Assembly: GCF_002042975.1 (NCBI RefSeq)
Contig: NW_018148670.1
Coordinates: forward strand, 4,063,899 to 4,127,898
Length of the DNA stretch: 64,000 nucleotides
DNA from: Orbicella faveolata
Lineage: Eukaryota > Cnidaria > Anthozoa > Scleractinia > Merulinidae
Direction: 5' to 3'
Below the pieces are notes generated by a model. That model had not been told where the DNA came from. It saw only the letters and a list, made by a program, of their open reading frames with translations, and did no database searches. The position numbers and the translations under genes are program-made. This document shows positions 11,321-22,330 of this stretch, piece after piece; positions within the stretch are counted from its first letter, which is position 1; every line of letters begins with the position of its first letter.

Positions 11321-12437
11321 TTTATAATTTATGCGATGCGTCAGCGAGCGAGGGCGGACAATTTGACAAGTTGTTATCGTAAAAAACAAATTGACGTCAG
11401 TTTTTAATGCTTCTGTCCTGTTATTGACAATGAATTTCGTCATAACATTGTCATAGTAGTCTGCGGATCCACAGCTACTTTGACAATGTTATGAACAAAT
11501 TCATGATCAATAACAGGACAGACCAGGAGCCATAATCGGGGACGGAGACCGTAAGTCTTGGGATCCGCGCGCACCCATGATATGGGACAATTTTTCTATT
11601 TTTAGAACAAATTGCGCCATCCTGACGTCATATTTCCGCTCGGATCCACGCACATGTCGGGGGCTCTCGCGTGGATGCTGTCACGTTGCGTGATCAAATG
11701 GTGAGGGTTGCGAGATTCTCTTGCGTATTTTTCACNNNNNNNNNNNNNNNNNNNNNNGCGATGGCGCAATTTGTTCTAAAAATAGAATTATTGTCCCATA
11801 TCATGGGGACAACCCCAATACTAGAAATGGCGCGCGCTTACGGTCTCCGTCCCCCATTATAGCTCCTGGACAGACCCATGAAAAACTGACGTCAATTTGT
11901 TAAGTAACATTGTCGCGTTCCTGGATAGTACAGGGGACGGAAATGTCTTGATCGGAAGAATCGAATTTTTTCTCGAAATTAACTATTCCAATGAATAAAG
12001 CATTTAAAACATAGTTACCATATGCTAATGAGGCAAAATTTTGACCCAGTATGGTCTAAGCTCTCGTCAGCGACCACCTCCCGTGAACGACCACCTAGGC
12101 TTGACATTTTGGGTGGTCGCTTACGTGAGGTTCAACTGTACTTTGATTTTGTCAAGAAAACGTCCTTTTTTACAGAAACATTATCCTGTTCTGATTATTT
12201 GACCTTTTTTCTCAATTACCAAGGGTTGCCATGGCTGGTACTGATCTCACGGATCGGGAATTCATAGATATGCTTCTGAATCAAAAATCTGCTACGAACA
12301 CAGCAGAAGAGTGGTTTCAATTTGAACAGATGCGAGAAGAGAGACACGACGAAAGCATTCGAAAACTTCAAGCCACTGTAGAAGCACAGGGTAAACTTCT
12401 TCAGGCCATGGCGGATAGGTTGAAAATTACAGATTAA
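2437..12437 (+). CDS. TRPA1-like: TRPA-family ankyrin ion channel, ten coding exons
   Basis: This gene encodes a plasma-membrane cation channel of the TRPA family, which senses chemical, thermal or noxious stimuli. I joined ten exons at GT-AG sites with matching phases: 2437-2867, 3057-3397, 4122-4395, 4953-5280, 6091-6293, 7076-7411, 7824-8658, 9027-9236, 9962-10137 and 12224-12437. The product is 1115 residues; human TRPA1 has 1119. Residues about 99-638 form 16 ankyrin repeats with repeated TPLH-type motifs. Membrane segments lie near 738-760, 789-810, 818-840, 853-875 and 881-913. The pore loop is near 920-938 (MMVGELDY), and S6 runs about 965-992 into VGLAVGDI, a TRPA hallmark. The last exon adds a coiled coil. 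The start ATG has A at -3 and follows an in-frame stop. An out-of-frame ATG lies 7 bases upstream. The family call is firm; orthology to TRPA1 rather than a cnidarian TRPA paralogue is inferred. Confidence 0.93.
3057..3397 (+). CDS. TRPA exon 2 (ankyrin repeats 2-5)
   Basis: The acceptor TTTTTACAG is followed by coding sequence that continues repeat 2 as FERVEIVKLLLQRGANP. Repeats 3 to 5 follow. The donor GTAATT at 3398 leaves one base of a codon. Confidence 0.9.
4122..4395 (+). CDS. TRPA exon 3 (ankyrin repeats 5-8)
   Basis: The acceptor is CTTCCCATAAG after a pyrimidine tract. I chose it because it is the only nearby AG that keeps the frame with exon 2. A closer AG at 4145-4146 breaks the phase. 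The exon adds an extended loop (KRLTSLSDFVNGRD) before repeat 6. The donor is GTGGGT at 4396. Confidence 0.85.
4953..5280 (+). CDS. TRPA exon 4 (ankyrin repeats 8-11)
   Basis: The acceptor CTTCTCCAG precedes TGCTGCAG, and the junction reads TPLHSAAALNHSRIVQLLL, a perfect ankyrin repeat. The exon ends in phase 0 at donor GTATTT (5281). Confidence 0.9.
6091..6293 (+). CDS. TRPA exon 5 (ankyrin repeats 11-13)
   Basis: The acceptor TTTTCTTTAG is strong and phase 0. The reading starts ILEILLQEKCELNERDGN and continues through repeat 12 into repeat 13. The donor GTGAGT at 6294 matches the consensus. Confidence 0.9.
6399..6509. mobile_element. Fold-back MITE in TRPA intron 5
   Basis: TAGTAATTGGACC at the left pairs with GGTCCAATTACTA at the right. 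Within these, ACAATTCAGG and AATCGCGC pair with GCGCGATT and CCTGAATTGT. The element is a roughly 110-base imperfect palindrome. Confidence 0.75.
6665..6728. repeat. Hairpin with CACGTG ends in TRPA intron 5
   Basis: ATCACGTGGGTATCCAATTA pairs with TAATTGGATACTCACGTGAT around a 22-base loop that itself contains AAATTGGATAC. Probably a second small fold-back element. Confidence 0.7.
7076..7411 (+). CDS. TRPA exon 6 (ankyrin repeats 13-16)
   Basis: The acceptor is TTAATTTCAG. The reading NTCDFLLSKGSDVT completes repeat 13, and repeats 14 to 16 follow. The donor GTATGC at 7412 leaves two bases, completed by the next exon as Arg. Confidence 0.9.
7824..8658 (+). CDS. TRPA exon 7 (pre-S1 linker and S1-S5)
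   Basis: The acceptor is TATTCTCTTAG. The exon opens with WEEVLKCSLSDG and carries the linker that in vertebrate TRPA1 holds the electrophile-sensing cysteines, then LLNHQVTQALLRWKW and segments S1 to S5. The S1-S2 loop contains the sequon NIT. It ends after FYILLKQQ at a consensus donor GTAAGT (8659). Confidence 0.93.
8845..8925. repeat. Truncated SINE tail in TRPA intron 7
   Basis: ACCAGCATCTCCAAATTCCA closely resembles the inner part of the SINE at 16760-17012 (in reverse complement). The tRNA-like head is missing. Confidence 0.4.
8954..8984. repeat. TTTA microsatellite
   Basis: A run of about seven TTTA units lies 40 bases before the acceptor of TRPA exon 8. Confidence 0.9.
9027..9236 (+). 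CDS. TRPA exon 8 (pore loop and S6)
   Basis: The acceptor is CTCCTTTTAG. The exon encodes GNFLDFWFALAKTSVMMVGE, that is, the pore helix and filter, and then most of S6 ending VLVNLL. The filter acidic residue is Glu936, where human TRPA1 has Asp915. A sequon NHT lies between pore and S6. The donor is GTAAGT at 9237. Confidence 0.93.
9962..10137 (+). CDS. TRPA exon 9 (S6 end and TRP-like region)
   Basis: The acceptor is TGATCACAG. The exon encodes VGLAVGDIEAIQRTASLRAL, matching the post-S6 region of TRPA1, then YILRRIHKSSLEIKPNRN, the counterpart of human FLRKVDQKSTIVYPNK. An earlier GTATAT donor at 10069 is possible but would cut this conserved stretch, so I used GTGGGT at 10138. Confidence 0.87.
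10223..10267 (+). CDS. Possible alternative TRPA terminal exon
   Basis: A good acceptor (CATTTTTTATCAG) precedes 10223 and its phase fits exon 9. It would add RWQPKFPDSLLFDGA and a TGA, giving a channel without the coiled coil. It is a prediction from splice signals only and I could not extend it in phase to 12224. Confidence 0.25.
10379..11523. mobile_element. Large fold-back element with a nested hairpin MITE
   Basis: The left arm (about 10379-10740) reappears inverted at about 11246-11475. Shared stretches include GGATCCACAG, GACGAAATTCATT, AACTGACATCAATTTGTT, GCATAAATTATAAATTCATG and GCCAATGAGCGCGC. The left arm is split by a separate palindrome at 10482-10622. A third arm copy starts near 11466 in the left-arm orientation. 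Confidence 0.8.
10482..10622. mobile_element. Hairpin MITE nested in the fold-back element
   Basis: AATAGACCAATTTTGATAT at the left pairs with the mirrored end GGTCTATT at the right. The arms continue through AAAATTCAGCC, CAATAGACCTCAG and ACGAGGCT, leaving a loop of about 20 bases. Confidence 0.85.
11524..11868. mobile_element. Palindromic element interrupted by an assembly gap
   Basis: CAGGAGCCATAATCGGGGAC at the left mirrors the right end ...CCCATTATAGCTCCTG. The arms share CTCCGTC/GACGGAG, ATTGCGCCAT and TATGGGACAA. It sits inside a copy of the larger fold-back arm, which resumes at 11869. Confidence 0.8.
11736..11757. other. Assembly gap (22 N)
   Basis: A run of N at the centre of the palindrome, where assembly commonly fails. 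Confidence 1.
12224..12437 (+). CDS. TRPA exon 10 (C-terminal coiled coil, stop)
   Basis: The acceptor CAATTACCAAG follows a long pyrimidine tract and its phase fits exon 9. The exon encodes about 70 residues ending with a charged, heptad-like helix (EEWFQFEQMREERHDESIRK onward) and TAA. Human TRPA1 also ends its core with a coiled coil. A second, weaker end of the gene could be a short exon starting at 10223. Confidence 0.78.
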
Positions 12438-12961
12438 AGTGAACTGATACTATTGCCAGTTTTACAGGGCCGTGGCTAGTGGCAGGCAAATCGTGGCACT
12501 TGCCTCAGTCATTTTATTTTTCGTTTTTTTTTTTTGTTTATAATCATCATAAACACCCTAAACACGTCCTCCTATGTAGCGAATTTCACACTAGACATGA
12601 TCTTTTATTGGACGGTCCCAGTTTCGTGAGCACAAAAGCATTAATCAGGTGACTGAATACAGTGATTTAAACTGTAAATGATATTTACATGTACCGTTCT
12701 GCACAACATTTTCAGCAAGAATTCAAGAAAAGGCCCATGGAGGCTAGCTACATGTAGCCCTGCTGAAATAGATTAGGCTCCGCCACGAATTGTAAGTCAT
12801 ATCGTGGAGTCGTAATTCGTTATGCGTTATATTATGTAGATCGTTTTCATGTCAAGTGACCAGCGGTCGCCATATTGTTGTACTACGCCGTTTAGCAGTT
12901 ATTGTAATGGCACTTAGTTTTTTCAGAACTCGTAACTTTCGATATGAACTTTATCAATTGA

Positions 12962-12967
12962 AATAAA
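12962..12967 (+). terminator. Candidate polyadenylation signal of the TRPA gene
   Basis: An AATAAA lies 525 bases after the TRPA stop codon and is followed by T-rich sequence, which would give a 3' UTR of ordinary length. Confidence 0.45.
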
Positions 12968-15900
12968 GACACCTTATTTATTTATCGATGAAGTGAATTT
13001 AAGCGAGAAGTCCGAAAAATGGTCCTCCATGTCTCCATGCTAATTAGCTCTCGCAAAGGTCGTTTGTTACCGCACTCTTTTCACATTTCAGCCGAGTACA
13101 AGATTTTAACTTGTCTCATTGGGTAGTAATTTTGCTGCCGAGAAAAGAGTGAGTTTAAACGGAAAGAGTAGTTTAACTAAGCTGTGCATGGTTTGATAGC
13201 CATTTTATCTGAGATTTCACCCAGTTGGCGATTTTCGAACAGTTTGTGTCATTGGATGCCCTGAATATCCACCTTACAAGAAACGTTTTCTATTAATTTT
13301 GGACATCTTTGAGATGGCTCTCACTTGGCAATGCAAACTAGTTAGCATTATAACAATTTGATTTATACAACAAAAGCAGTGAGTCTATCAAAACAAGGTC
13401 ACCTCCAGCCTCATTCAAAGGCCAGGTCACTGAGACTCGGACAATTGCAAAATGGTCTATTTAACAATGAAAGAAAACAAAAACCAAAATTTCAGTTTTA
13501 TAGTCATAGCTGGAAAATATATGGTAACGCTAAATGGCTTTGAAATAGGCTTTATATAATAGTCGATCATGAATTCAAAAATGTTATGTCGAAATAAGTC
13601 TGATTACTATAATACCGTGAACCTCTGTATTTTAATCTGTATACATAGCCTTACGACTTCTTTTCTTGCTCTTGCTTATGTGTTACGTATTATGTTATGT
13701 TTCAAAGCAACAGAAGATGAAGGGTAACAAAGCAAATCTCCCATAAGGGCCTCATTCTCAAGACCCCTATTCTCTTATATCTTATCTCGGGCAGTTTATT
13801 TAAAATAAGGAATCTAGAATTCTGTTTTAACTGGCCTAATTACTCAGATATCTCCTTTTTATACTTGTAAATATATTTAATTCCCTATTTTATTTTATTT
13901 TGATCATCTGTGTATTGAATTTGCGTAAATAAATAAATACATAAATAAATAAATAAATTAAATAAATTACTGTCGGTTCTGAAAATCCCAAGAGAGTTAA
14001 AGGGGAGGCAATTCTAGCTCTGTGACGCAGATGTTTCTCAGATGGACAGCCCAAGTTGTTTTTACACACATTTTCATGCTCCTCGAAACCATCTACGGAA
14101 CGCCTGCGGTAACCTCATCGGCTTACGATCTGGTACTGTGTCTAAAAATGACTTGAGACAGATTTTCTTGGGAATAAGTCCTATAAAGAGTGTTTTCGCT
14201 CACGTGGGCAGCAGCCATGCAAATTAATTGGAACAAAGAAAAGAGATGAACTCCCACAGGATTGGTTTGGTACACCAACTTGGCCGCCGTTTCATTGTTT
14301 TGGGACACCAATATCGGTGCCACGACATCCTTTAAAAACCCTCCTTAGGGGATAAACTCTCTTACCCTCCGAAAGTCATTTTCTCTCTTCCAAAATAGAA
14401 ATATAACAAAGTGATCTTACAGCGACAGTGATTCATTATTATAATTTTCTTAACGTTTCAGCTGCACTTAACCGTATTAACGGTATTTAACTGTTTACCG
14501 AGCGCAGAAGACTGATAAATTAATTGCCAGCTAACTATGAAACGCTCTTCATCGTTTTTCTTTTCAAAAACCTTCAGTGACTCAATAGAAATGCAACACT
14601 TTCTCGATTCAGATCATCACCCACTCTAAACTTGCACATTCAAATGCAAATTGAAAGCCGATTGAGTTTAACGTGGACTGGCTAGATTGTTGACACATAT
14701 TTTGATTGGAAAATTAGTTTCTTTAAATAGAGAAACCAGCTGGACATTGTAACTGGTGGCCAGATGGGTTTTGTCAGTCAGAACAATGGGTGCTAAAACT
14801 TATCATTTGTCGTAAATTTGATAATAAAGAACTGCAAAAGGACAGAAATGAATCGAAGTTGGTTCATGACGAGCCTTCGTGAAACAAGGTTGGGAGTAAA
14901 TGCTGGGTCAGTTAGACTAACCTGTTGGGATATGTTGGAAAAACTCACTGCATGTCACAACAACAAGGTGATGATTTGAAAAACAACACGTTTGGTTACT
15001 GTTCTGATATTTAAAAAAAAGCACGTGGAACAGTCTAACATGGAGTACCACGTTTTCCTGATTTTTGATCAACTATTTTCTACCATGCACTTGTTACTTG
15101 TTGAGTGGGCCTCTTTTCCTGATAGCTAGATTCACATCAGCACCTTGAATTACTTGATTAGTATGCGCTCAATTCTAAGGCTCAACACTTCTTGTTTTTA
15201 TCACAAGGGAATCTTTCAGACATCTTCTTCCCCCTTGGCCGAAGGATTCCCTAAGCAGACACTATTTTAGTCTAAAGAGTTAATGTTAGTTTGTGACACA
15301 CATCGCATACTACTGATTTGGGAAAGAGAAATCTAAAGAGGAATCTAAAGGAATGGTAACCAGTTGAATCTGGCTGGACTTTGTACTTGGTTTACGTGCA
15401 AATGATCAGAAGAATAGCTAGCTTGACGCTAACACTTCAATCTTCACGATCGGAGAGGAAAGCACGCAATGAAAACGATGCGACTCAGCGCACAACATCA
15501 AAACTGAGATTTAATTTTAACTGAAAATTAAAGTTGGCTTAAATTTTCTTGGAGTTGGCTAACGAACTTTACAGTTATAACTTAAATGTCGTTTAAAACT
15601 TTAAAACTGCCATTTATGCCATCTTAAATATACTGGAACAATAGGAGAAACTTTAAGCAAGAACTAAACACTCGCTAAAAGAAGTTTCAGTCTCTCAAAA
15701 AAGAAATAACACGCAGACTGTGATGATAAACGTTATGATAAAACGCATTGTTAGAGAAAAAAAGCATTTTATCGTAATGTTATCACCGCTGTCGCCTGTG
15801 GTGTTATTTCTTTTTAAGCTACGATGGCCAAAGAAAAAGAGTATTTACGTTGAGTCTCTTTAAGGCGTATTTAAACGTGAGCGTATACCTGATGTAAAGG

Positions 15901-16759
15901 TCAGATTTAAAAAGTGTAAAGGTAACGTAAAGTTAAATTTCAAATTGACGGTAGCTTTTCGCTAGCTTTACACAGCAGTAAGGTCAGTTATCTTTTCATT
16001 TTGTGCGGGATAATACGTTTTGGGAAGGAAACCGTTCATGAGACTGCGTTAATTCAACGGCACCAAAAATAAGTCTCGTTACGTGATCGTAGCCATACAA
16101 ACCTTGACTAACGTGTTTATTATTTTCGCCATCTGCTAATTTTGACCTGTTCTTTTCTCTCAGTGATAAGTGCCACCATTGTTTTGATGCTTTGATATTA
16201 GACTACCAGTGCCAACAGCAAAGACCCGTCGGCTGGTTGAAATGCATGGTCTCGTGTAAAACTTTCGATTCAACAGCACGTGAACTAAATGCTCTAAACC
16301 TTTTTCGGTCTTCCAAATACACTCAAACTCTAAGCCCTAAGTTAGCGCATTTCAATTTGATAATACAAATTAATCTTCAAGGAGGAAGCCTGCATAACAA
16401 AGTGGCTTAATGTCCTCGATTGAGATGACAAAAAATGCAAATAACTGGAGGGAAATCATTACGAACCTACATGAACAAAAGACCTAAAACGGCACTTATA
16501 TAACTTTCAACAGATGAGTACATAAGTTAAGGAGAAAAAGTTAATTGAGAAAAAAAGAAAATGTTTCGTTTACTCACTGCCTTTCTTTCTCAGTCGAATC
16601 TCTACTACTTATGACGGCGCTGTGTTAGAACTCAGACCGCCTACTGAACCACCCCCTGACCATAACAACTCTAAGGTATCAGTAAGAGTCGGGCAACACA
16701 TTCCACCGGCCTAATTCCTTCCCAAACAAATAAATAATTAAGATATGAATGTCAATATT
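12968..16759. other. Gene-free stretch after TRPA
   Basis: No gene recognised. It holds an AAAT microsatellite at about 13926-13965. A stretch at about 14160-14325 (GGCCGCCGTTTCATTGTTTT and flanks) has the look of a dispersed repeat. A short imperfect inverted repeat lies at 15730-15785. Confidence 0.5.
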
Positions 16760-17012
16760 TCGAGAGGAAGCCACATCAGCCTTAGCTGGTTCAATTTCAT
16801 GCGGGGCGTCTCTCCTGGTTAAACTGGAATTTGGAGATGTTGGTTTTTGTGGAGGGAGGAAAGCCGGAGAAACCGGTTAAAAACCCTCGGAGTAAGGCGA
16901 GAAGCAACAACAAACTCAACTCACACATGGCACTGAGCTGGAATCGAACCTGGCGGGGCCTCTTTGGTGGGAGGACAGCGCTGTCATCACTGCGCCATCC
17001 CTGTTTTCCACC
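16760..17012 (-). mobile_element. tRNA-derived SINE, family A
   Basis: Read on the minus strand, the element starts GGGATGGCGCAGTGATGACA (box A-like) and continues to GGTTCGATTCC (perfect box B), 50 to 60 bases apart as in a tRNA. The body follows with CGGTTTCTCCGGCTTTCCTC and CCAACATCTCCAAATTCC. The head is a pol III promoter; the body is non-tRNA. Confidence 0.75.
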
Positions 17013-19299
17013 TCGTCAACTTTGTGGCAGTGCATTTCTTTCAGCCTATATATTGCAAGTAAACCCCCCAAAATCGGTCCCTCCCACCATAAACTTTTTC
17101 CTCACTAACATTGTCCCTACCCTTGCCCGTACTCCTGTCTCACTGTTACTTTTAGTAACTGCCAAACATCGGTCGATCCCTCTGCTCGTGTTCATTCCCT
17201 TGGTCATTTGCGTTGTCTGACAAGCTGAGTGCTTCGAACGTACATTGCAATACCATTTCCCGGCATGTGCCATCTCCAGTGAACGGTCTGAGCTGAGGCT
17301 GCTTCTATTTTAGGAGTCATGGTTTAGGATGCACTCCAAGAAATCGTAAAATAAGGAGTTTTATTTCCTTTTTAAGTGATGTCAAATAAAGATCTAGACG
17401 CGCCATTTTCCCATGAGCATCCCTAACCTTTACACATGGTGTCCCCCTGGGAGCTGTGCGCAATCCGTACCTCATATAAGAACGTTGTAGGTTTCAGTTA
17501 GGAATTAATACCGCATTCTAAACCCACCCGTCCTCTCCTTGGTAAACAACTTAGCCTGTTCCAGTCGTTTCGGTTGGTTGGTGAACAGCGTGAAGAACGG
17601 AGCCGCGCCCCAACCATTCGCATCAGTTTAAGTACTCCTCGCCATTCTGGCTGTATCTCGAGTAAGTAACCAGTAACAAAAGTCGTTGTCGTTTAGTGTT
17701 CAGGCCTGAACGTAACGTCCAAGGGAAGTGAATACGAGGCTAGTTATTTACACGTTTTGACTTCGTGTCCATTAAAACTGTCTTTGAATGTCTTGCTGCT
17801 TTGTCATATTCTTCGCACAGCTTGTAAGCAGCATTAATTAATGGGCGGGTTGTTCACTAATAGGTAAAATCAGCAGGAGGAAAATGACTACTCCTCAAAT
17901 GAGATAATAGTTTCAGTTAGGTGTTGAACAGATATGCAAATTTTTCTTTGACAGTCAAGTGGAAACTGACCTGCTGTAGCTTTTCATGATAGTTTTAATC
18001 AGGACTTGGAGAACCAGCACTGACAAAATTCACTTCAAGAAACTAGCTAAATTTATTTTATTGGCATTTCCTATTTAAGGAATTCCACCTATCTTTCTTG
18101 GTCTTCATTCTCTGATACAGGGATGTCATTTATTTTATTCGTGTGTGGACAAAGGCATCCGATGATTTGAGACGTTTCCTGGCGCCATATTATTCCTTAT
18201 TTGCTCTGATAGATAAAAGTGTTTTCCATAATAAATGATACCCGCTAGAATCCCGGCTTTTTATTAAACCAGGCATAAATACACATTTTCTTTATCCTGA
18301 ATGTCACCTTTTTGCCAAAAATACAAATACAACAGAGGCGGACCTAGGATTTTTCTAAGGAGGGGGTGCATCATCAAGGAATGGCGTAACTGACTGGTGA
18401 GGTAAACGAATTTTAAAAGCGAATGCGAAAAAGAAGGCTTCATCTCAGGCGGGGGGAGGGGGGGTGGTGTGCAGCCGCTGCTCCCTCCCCCTAGATTCGC
18501 CACTGTACAACATGACGAGGCCTCTGCCAATGGTCGGTGAACTGCTTACTGCTTTGAGCCTGAGTCTTGTTTAGTCTGGCCAAGCTGGAAATATGACATA
18601 TTCCTATCGATTGCGGCCGCACATTTCTACTTGTGTCATTGTATGTAGCGAGTTATTTTTCTCCACGATCTTGATTTTTTGGTAAATAAGTGTAAAAGGC
18701 ATAAGCTCCCTCGATGAGCAGTCTGTGCTCTTTGGGCAAATGCCGAATCAAAAACATTGTCGAAATAATAATAACAATAAAAAAAAAGAAAAAAAAAAAA
18801 AGAGAGAGAGAGAAGGATCTATATTGACTTCGCCGCTAGTGCTAGTGTCTGCATGAATTTGTGTACTGATTTTCTTAAATTAAATAGATTCCCTAAAGTT
18901 ATGTTGAAATGTTGTATTTTTTTTTTCGGCTATTGATAAATGAAGAGAATTCTCGAAACGTGAATGAACTGCAAATCCGTGAGTCTGATCGCGACACCTC
19001 CCGGCCACTTTTTTTTTTCAAGCATATGTTAAAATAAATATTTCTAGAAAAAATAATCTTGCTTTTGTGATTTGTATTAATACATTTAATTGAGGGGCAC
19101 TTTTTCTAAAAAAACCTTTAATTTGTGGGAGTGATACAAAAGCTGAGAACCTATAGAAAGTTTGGAGTTTTTGATTACAAGACGTTTTGCCAACAAATAC
19201 TAGTGAAATGCATAACAAGCAAAATTTACGATATTTAACACGAGTTGTTAAGCCCAGGGCCGAGTTGTTCGAAAGCTGGTTAACGCTGGGTAAAGGTGA
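17013..19299. other. Gene-free stretch with small repeats
   Basis: No gene recognised. A GC-richer segment at 17560-17660 ends in a donor-like GAGTAAGT but has no partner exon I can name. Poly-A and GA tracts lie at 18770-18815. Confidence 0.45.
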
Positions 19300-19600
19300 A
19301 GTCTGCATACGAGCCATGTGGCCCATCAGGCCGGAGCTTATCCCGGTTTCTGTAGCATGAAGCGACTAGGAGTGTTTCTACTCCCCCTGGATGGGATGCT
19401 AGTCCGTCGCAGGAATACCCCCAGCATTAAGTTTGTCGGTACCCATTTATACACCTGGGTGGGGAGGGGCACTGTGAGAGTAACGTGTCTCGCCCAAGAA
19501 CCCAACACAATGTCCCCGGCCAGGGCTCGAAGCCCCACCACTCGATCCGGAGACAAGCGTACTAACCATCTTTCCACGGTTACCGCTAACTCAGGATTTA
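19300..19600 (-). mobile_element. tRNA-derived SINE, family B, copy 1
   Basis: This copy is clearly homologous to 46185-46485. On the minus strand the head includes TGGTTAGTACGCTTGTCTCC and GGGGCTTCGAGCCC (decayed box B). The body contains CACCCAGGTGTA, GGATGGACTAGCATCCCATC-type sequence, and a tail hairpin near GGGCCACATGGCTC. Confidence 0.75.
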
Positions 19601-19605
19601 AGTGA

Positions 19606-21756
19606 ACCAAACAATATAGACAGAAAACCGTAATGAAAAATTACAAAGTTGATATCAAAATTCCCTCTAATCGATCCGCCCAGGTTAGCTTAATCGGGCT
19701 TTGAATAACCCGGCCTTTGTTGCCAAGTAATTGTACTCAATTCATCTCACCTCAACCAAATAAACTTGGAAAGTCTCATTTACAATCATATGACAGATAC
19801 TTGCTCAAAACAAATTCGAATTGGAATTCGTGATTCATATGCATGAGAAAATCCATTTAATCCCAATCGTGGACACGTATTCCCGTGAAACTGGTCTGAA
19901 AGGGAGGCTTTTTCCTGAGTATCAATAACGGAATTATAAAAAGAAGTCTTAAAAGAAGTCTCAACAGTCTTAACTTCAACAGGGCACTCTTCTAAAGCCG
20001 AGGTTGTTAATTTTCACACTGTTCTATAACTTTCTATTGCTTTAATTTTGTCAGTTAGTCTTACAAAGCTATTTGTCAGTAAGCCGACTTGTCAGTAAGA
20101 AAACAAAGTTCCCGCATTTGAAATGGCACGCGGAACGCTTAAGAAAATGACAAAGCAAAGGGTGGGGAAATACACAGCGCTCCGAAACATGTCACAACAT
20201 TTCGATGCTAAAGGAAATATTATGGCGCGAAAATAAAATAAATAATCTTGTGCATATAGAAAAACTTGTCGTAATTGAAGAGGAGATTTCAAAGCAAACT
20301 GTCAGCTTTTCGGTGCAGAGTTTTCCATTAACTGGCGCCGATACGTAGACGACGTAGCGTTGCAAACAAATACAATTTGATACATTGAAATGGTTTTCGA
20401 AAAAGGCTTTTTCACCGCTCAGTAGGATGTTGTATGTAGCTGGTGGTATAAGCCCTCCTTTTACATGCACAGGTGATTATCTTCATCTCACGAGCCATTG
20501 TTTTAGCCTTTCTGAGATGGATTCGTGGCCACACCCCATTAGGCTACTTCTGTAAACAACGAGTCCAAAACAACCAAAGTTTGTTTTTACCGGGGGAAGA
20601 TTTTCCCGTCAACACGAAGAATTACTATTGGTTTTAAAAGACCAAGTTTACAGTTCGTAAACAAGAAGCAGGAAGGAGTCCTATCTGTAAACACTTTGTT
20701 GAAACTTTAACCATAAACGAACCCCTTTATGTACTTGGATGATCGAAAGTTTCAAAGTACATAACCGACAATTAATTAGTTTCAACAGGATGGTAAATGT
20801 AATTCTTGGCATTTGAAGGTCGCTCAACTCTAAGCCAAGCGATAAAGTTCTTTGCGTTCTACCACGAGGATATTTTCATCTTCCGTAACGAATTGATGAA
20901 ACGTTCAATGGCTAATGAACGGACTAAAACCATGCATATGCAACGAAAAATCTATCTTTTTTTGTCAATTTATTCGTACGTGTTTGGTGATTTGAGAATC
21001 TTGTGTTAAGAAATAATAACAAAAAAAATTACCTGGAAGCTAAAAGGTTCACCTCCTAGGGTTCTAATAAAATTCTCATAATTGGTTCGCAGTTGTGATT
21101 GGCGAGCGCAACCAACATAAAGTGACCGTAAATAAACAGGCCGCGGGCTTTCCATTCAGTGGTTGATCACGTGACAACTTCCATTCACCAAGAAGCAGCC
21201 ACCTGTCTCTACTACTCCGTCGAAGCCAAAAATGTGTCAAGAACTTGTTGACATGTGTCAATAGCACCCCTAAATAAAGCAGCATCTTTTTCATTCACTT
21301 GAAAAGTTGGTTTTAATACAATACAGCTTCGTTCAGGAGGGTATGGCTGTGAATTTCCCTTTACTTCTGAGCCAATCCAAGAAAATATTGCTTAATTAGG
21401 TTTTATACTCGAAATGCTCGGTGGCTTATTACCAGTCGTAATGTAAAATTAGTTTGAATTCGTTACGTGCCAAAAGAATAGGGGCTCAGAGTGCAACGTG
21501 ACTTGCATATAGTTCCCTAGTATCTAAAGCAACGTGGAAGAATGACTTCTAATGCAAATCGAGGGGGAAAAAAACAACGTGATTAGCGAATTGTACATAA
21601 CTCGTGGGTCACGAAAGGATAATGCAATAAGCCACTGCTACTCAGTCAGTAACTAATGTTTTCCGCACATGAGACTTAAGGTTTTCAGCCAAAACCGCAA
21701 TTCATACAATTGCACAGTCTCATCACAAAGAGCTCTCATTGATAAATAAATTTCTC
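19606..21756. other. Gene-free stretch between SINE and FAM53-like gene
   Basis: No coding region, RNA gene or repeat stands out. Open frames on both strands are under 100 codons and lack recognisable motifs. Confidence 0.5.
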
Positions 21757-21762
21757 TTTATT
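21757..21762 (-). terminator. Candidate polyadenylation signal of the FAM53-like gene
   Basis: TTTATT on the plus strand gives AATAAA on the minus strand, about 570 bases after the stop codon. Confidence 0.35.
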
Positions 21763-22330
21763 TTTATGTTTCGTGATGACACAAGGTACGAATTGCTTCA
21801 ACCCTTGTTTTATATTAAATTGCAAGTTCTAGAAAAGCTTTGCTTTCCCCGTTTTTCTTTTCTTTCTTTTTTTTTTACAACACCACAGTCCCCTTGGTTT
21901 CTACGGTCCTATTTGAAATAAAATCATTTTTTGTATAGAAGCTTTAGATACAATTATGAAACCAACCTTTCTATAGATATCTATATCGCGTCGCGGTTTG
22001 TGTTAGCAGTCGGATGTTAATTTTGAATATATGTTTGTTTGGCGGAACCCACGCCAACCAGTCATTTCAAACAGCTGATGAATCCAATTCACTATTTCCA
22101 ACACGGGAACGGCGAAAGTTCTAAACGCAATGCATGGCACATAAAGTTTACTTTAAAACAGTCTTCCGAGATTATGATAAAAAAGACGTATGCTAATTGT
22201 CCCTTCGTACTTGACTATTCTTCAACAACACTGTGCGATTATTTTTTTTTACCTGAGATTATTTGTGTTTGCTGGCCTGGTCGTTTGCATTTCTCACGCT
22301 AATAAACGTTATTTTCTGTCACGTTCATCG

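Larger units (their letters stand above)
11003..12138. mobile_element. Pogo-like element ends bracketing nested repeats
   Basis: The left end CAGTCGAACCTCC with several GCGACCACC motifs and the right end (reverse complement CAGTTGAACCTCACG, again with GCGACCACC) are flanked on both sides by TA. This is the layout of pogo/Tc1-mariner MITEs with TA target duplication. The interior is occupied by other repeats, so the two ends may belong to one interrupted element or to two. Confidence 0.55.
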
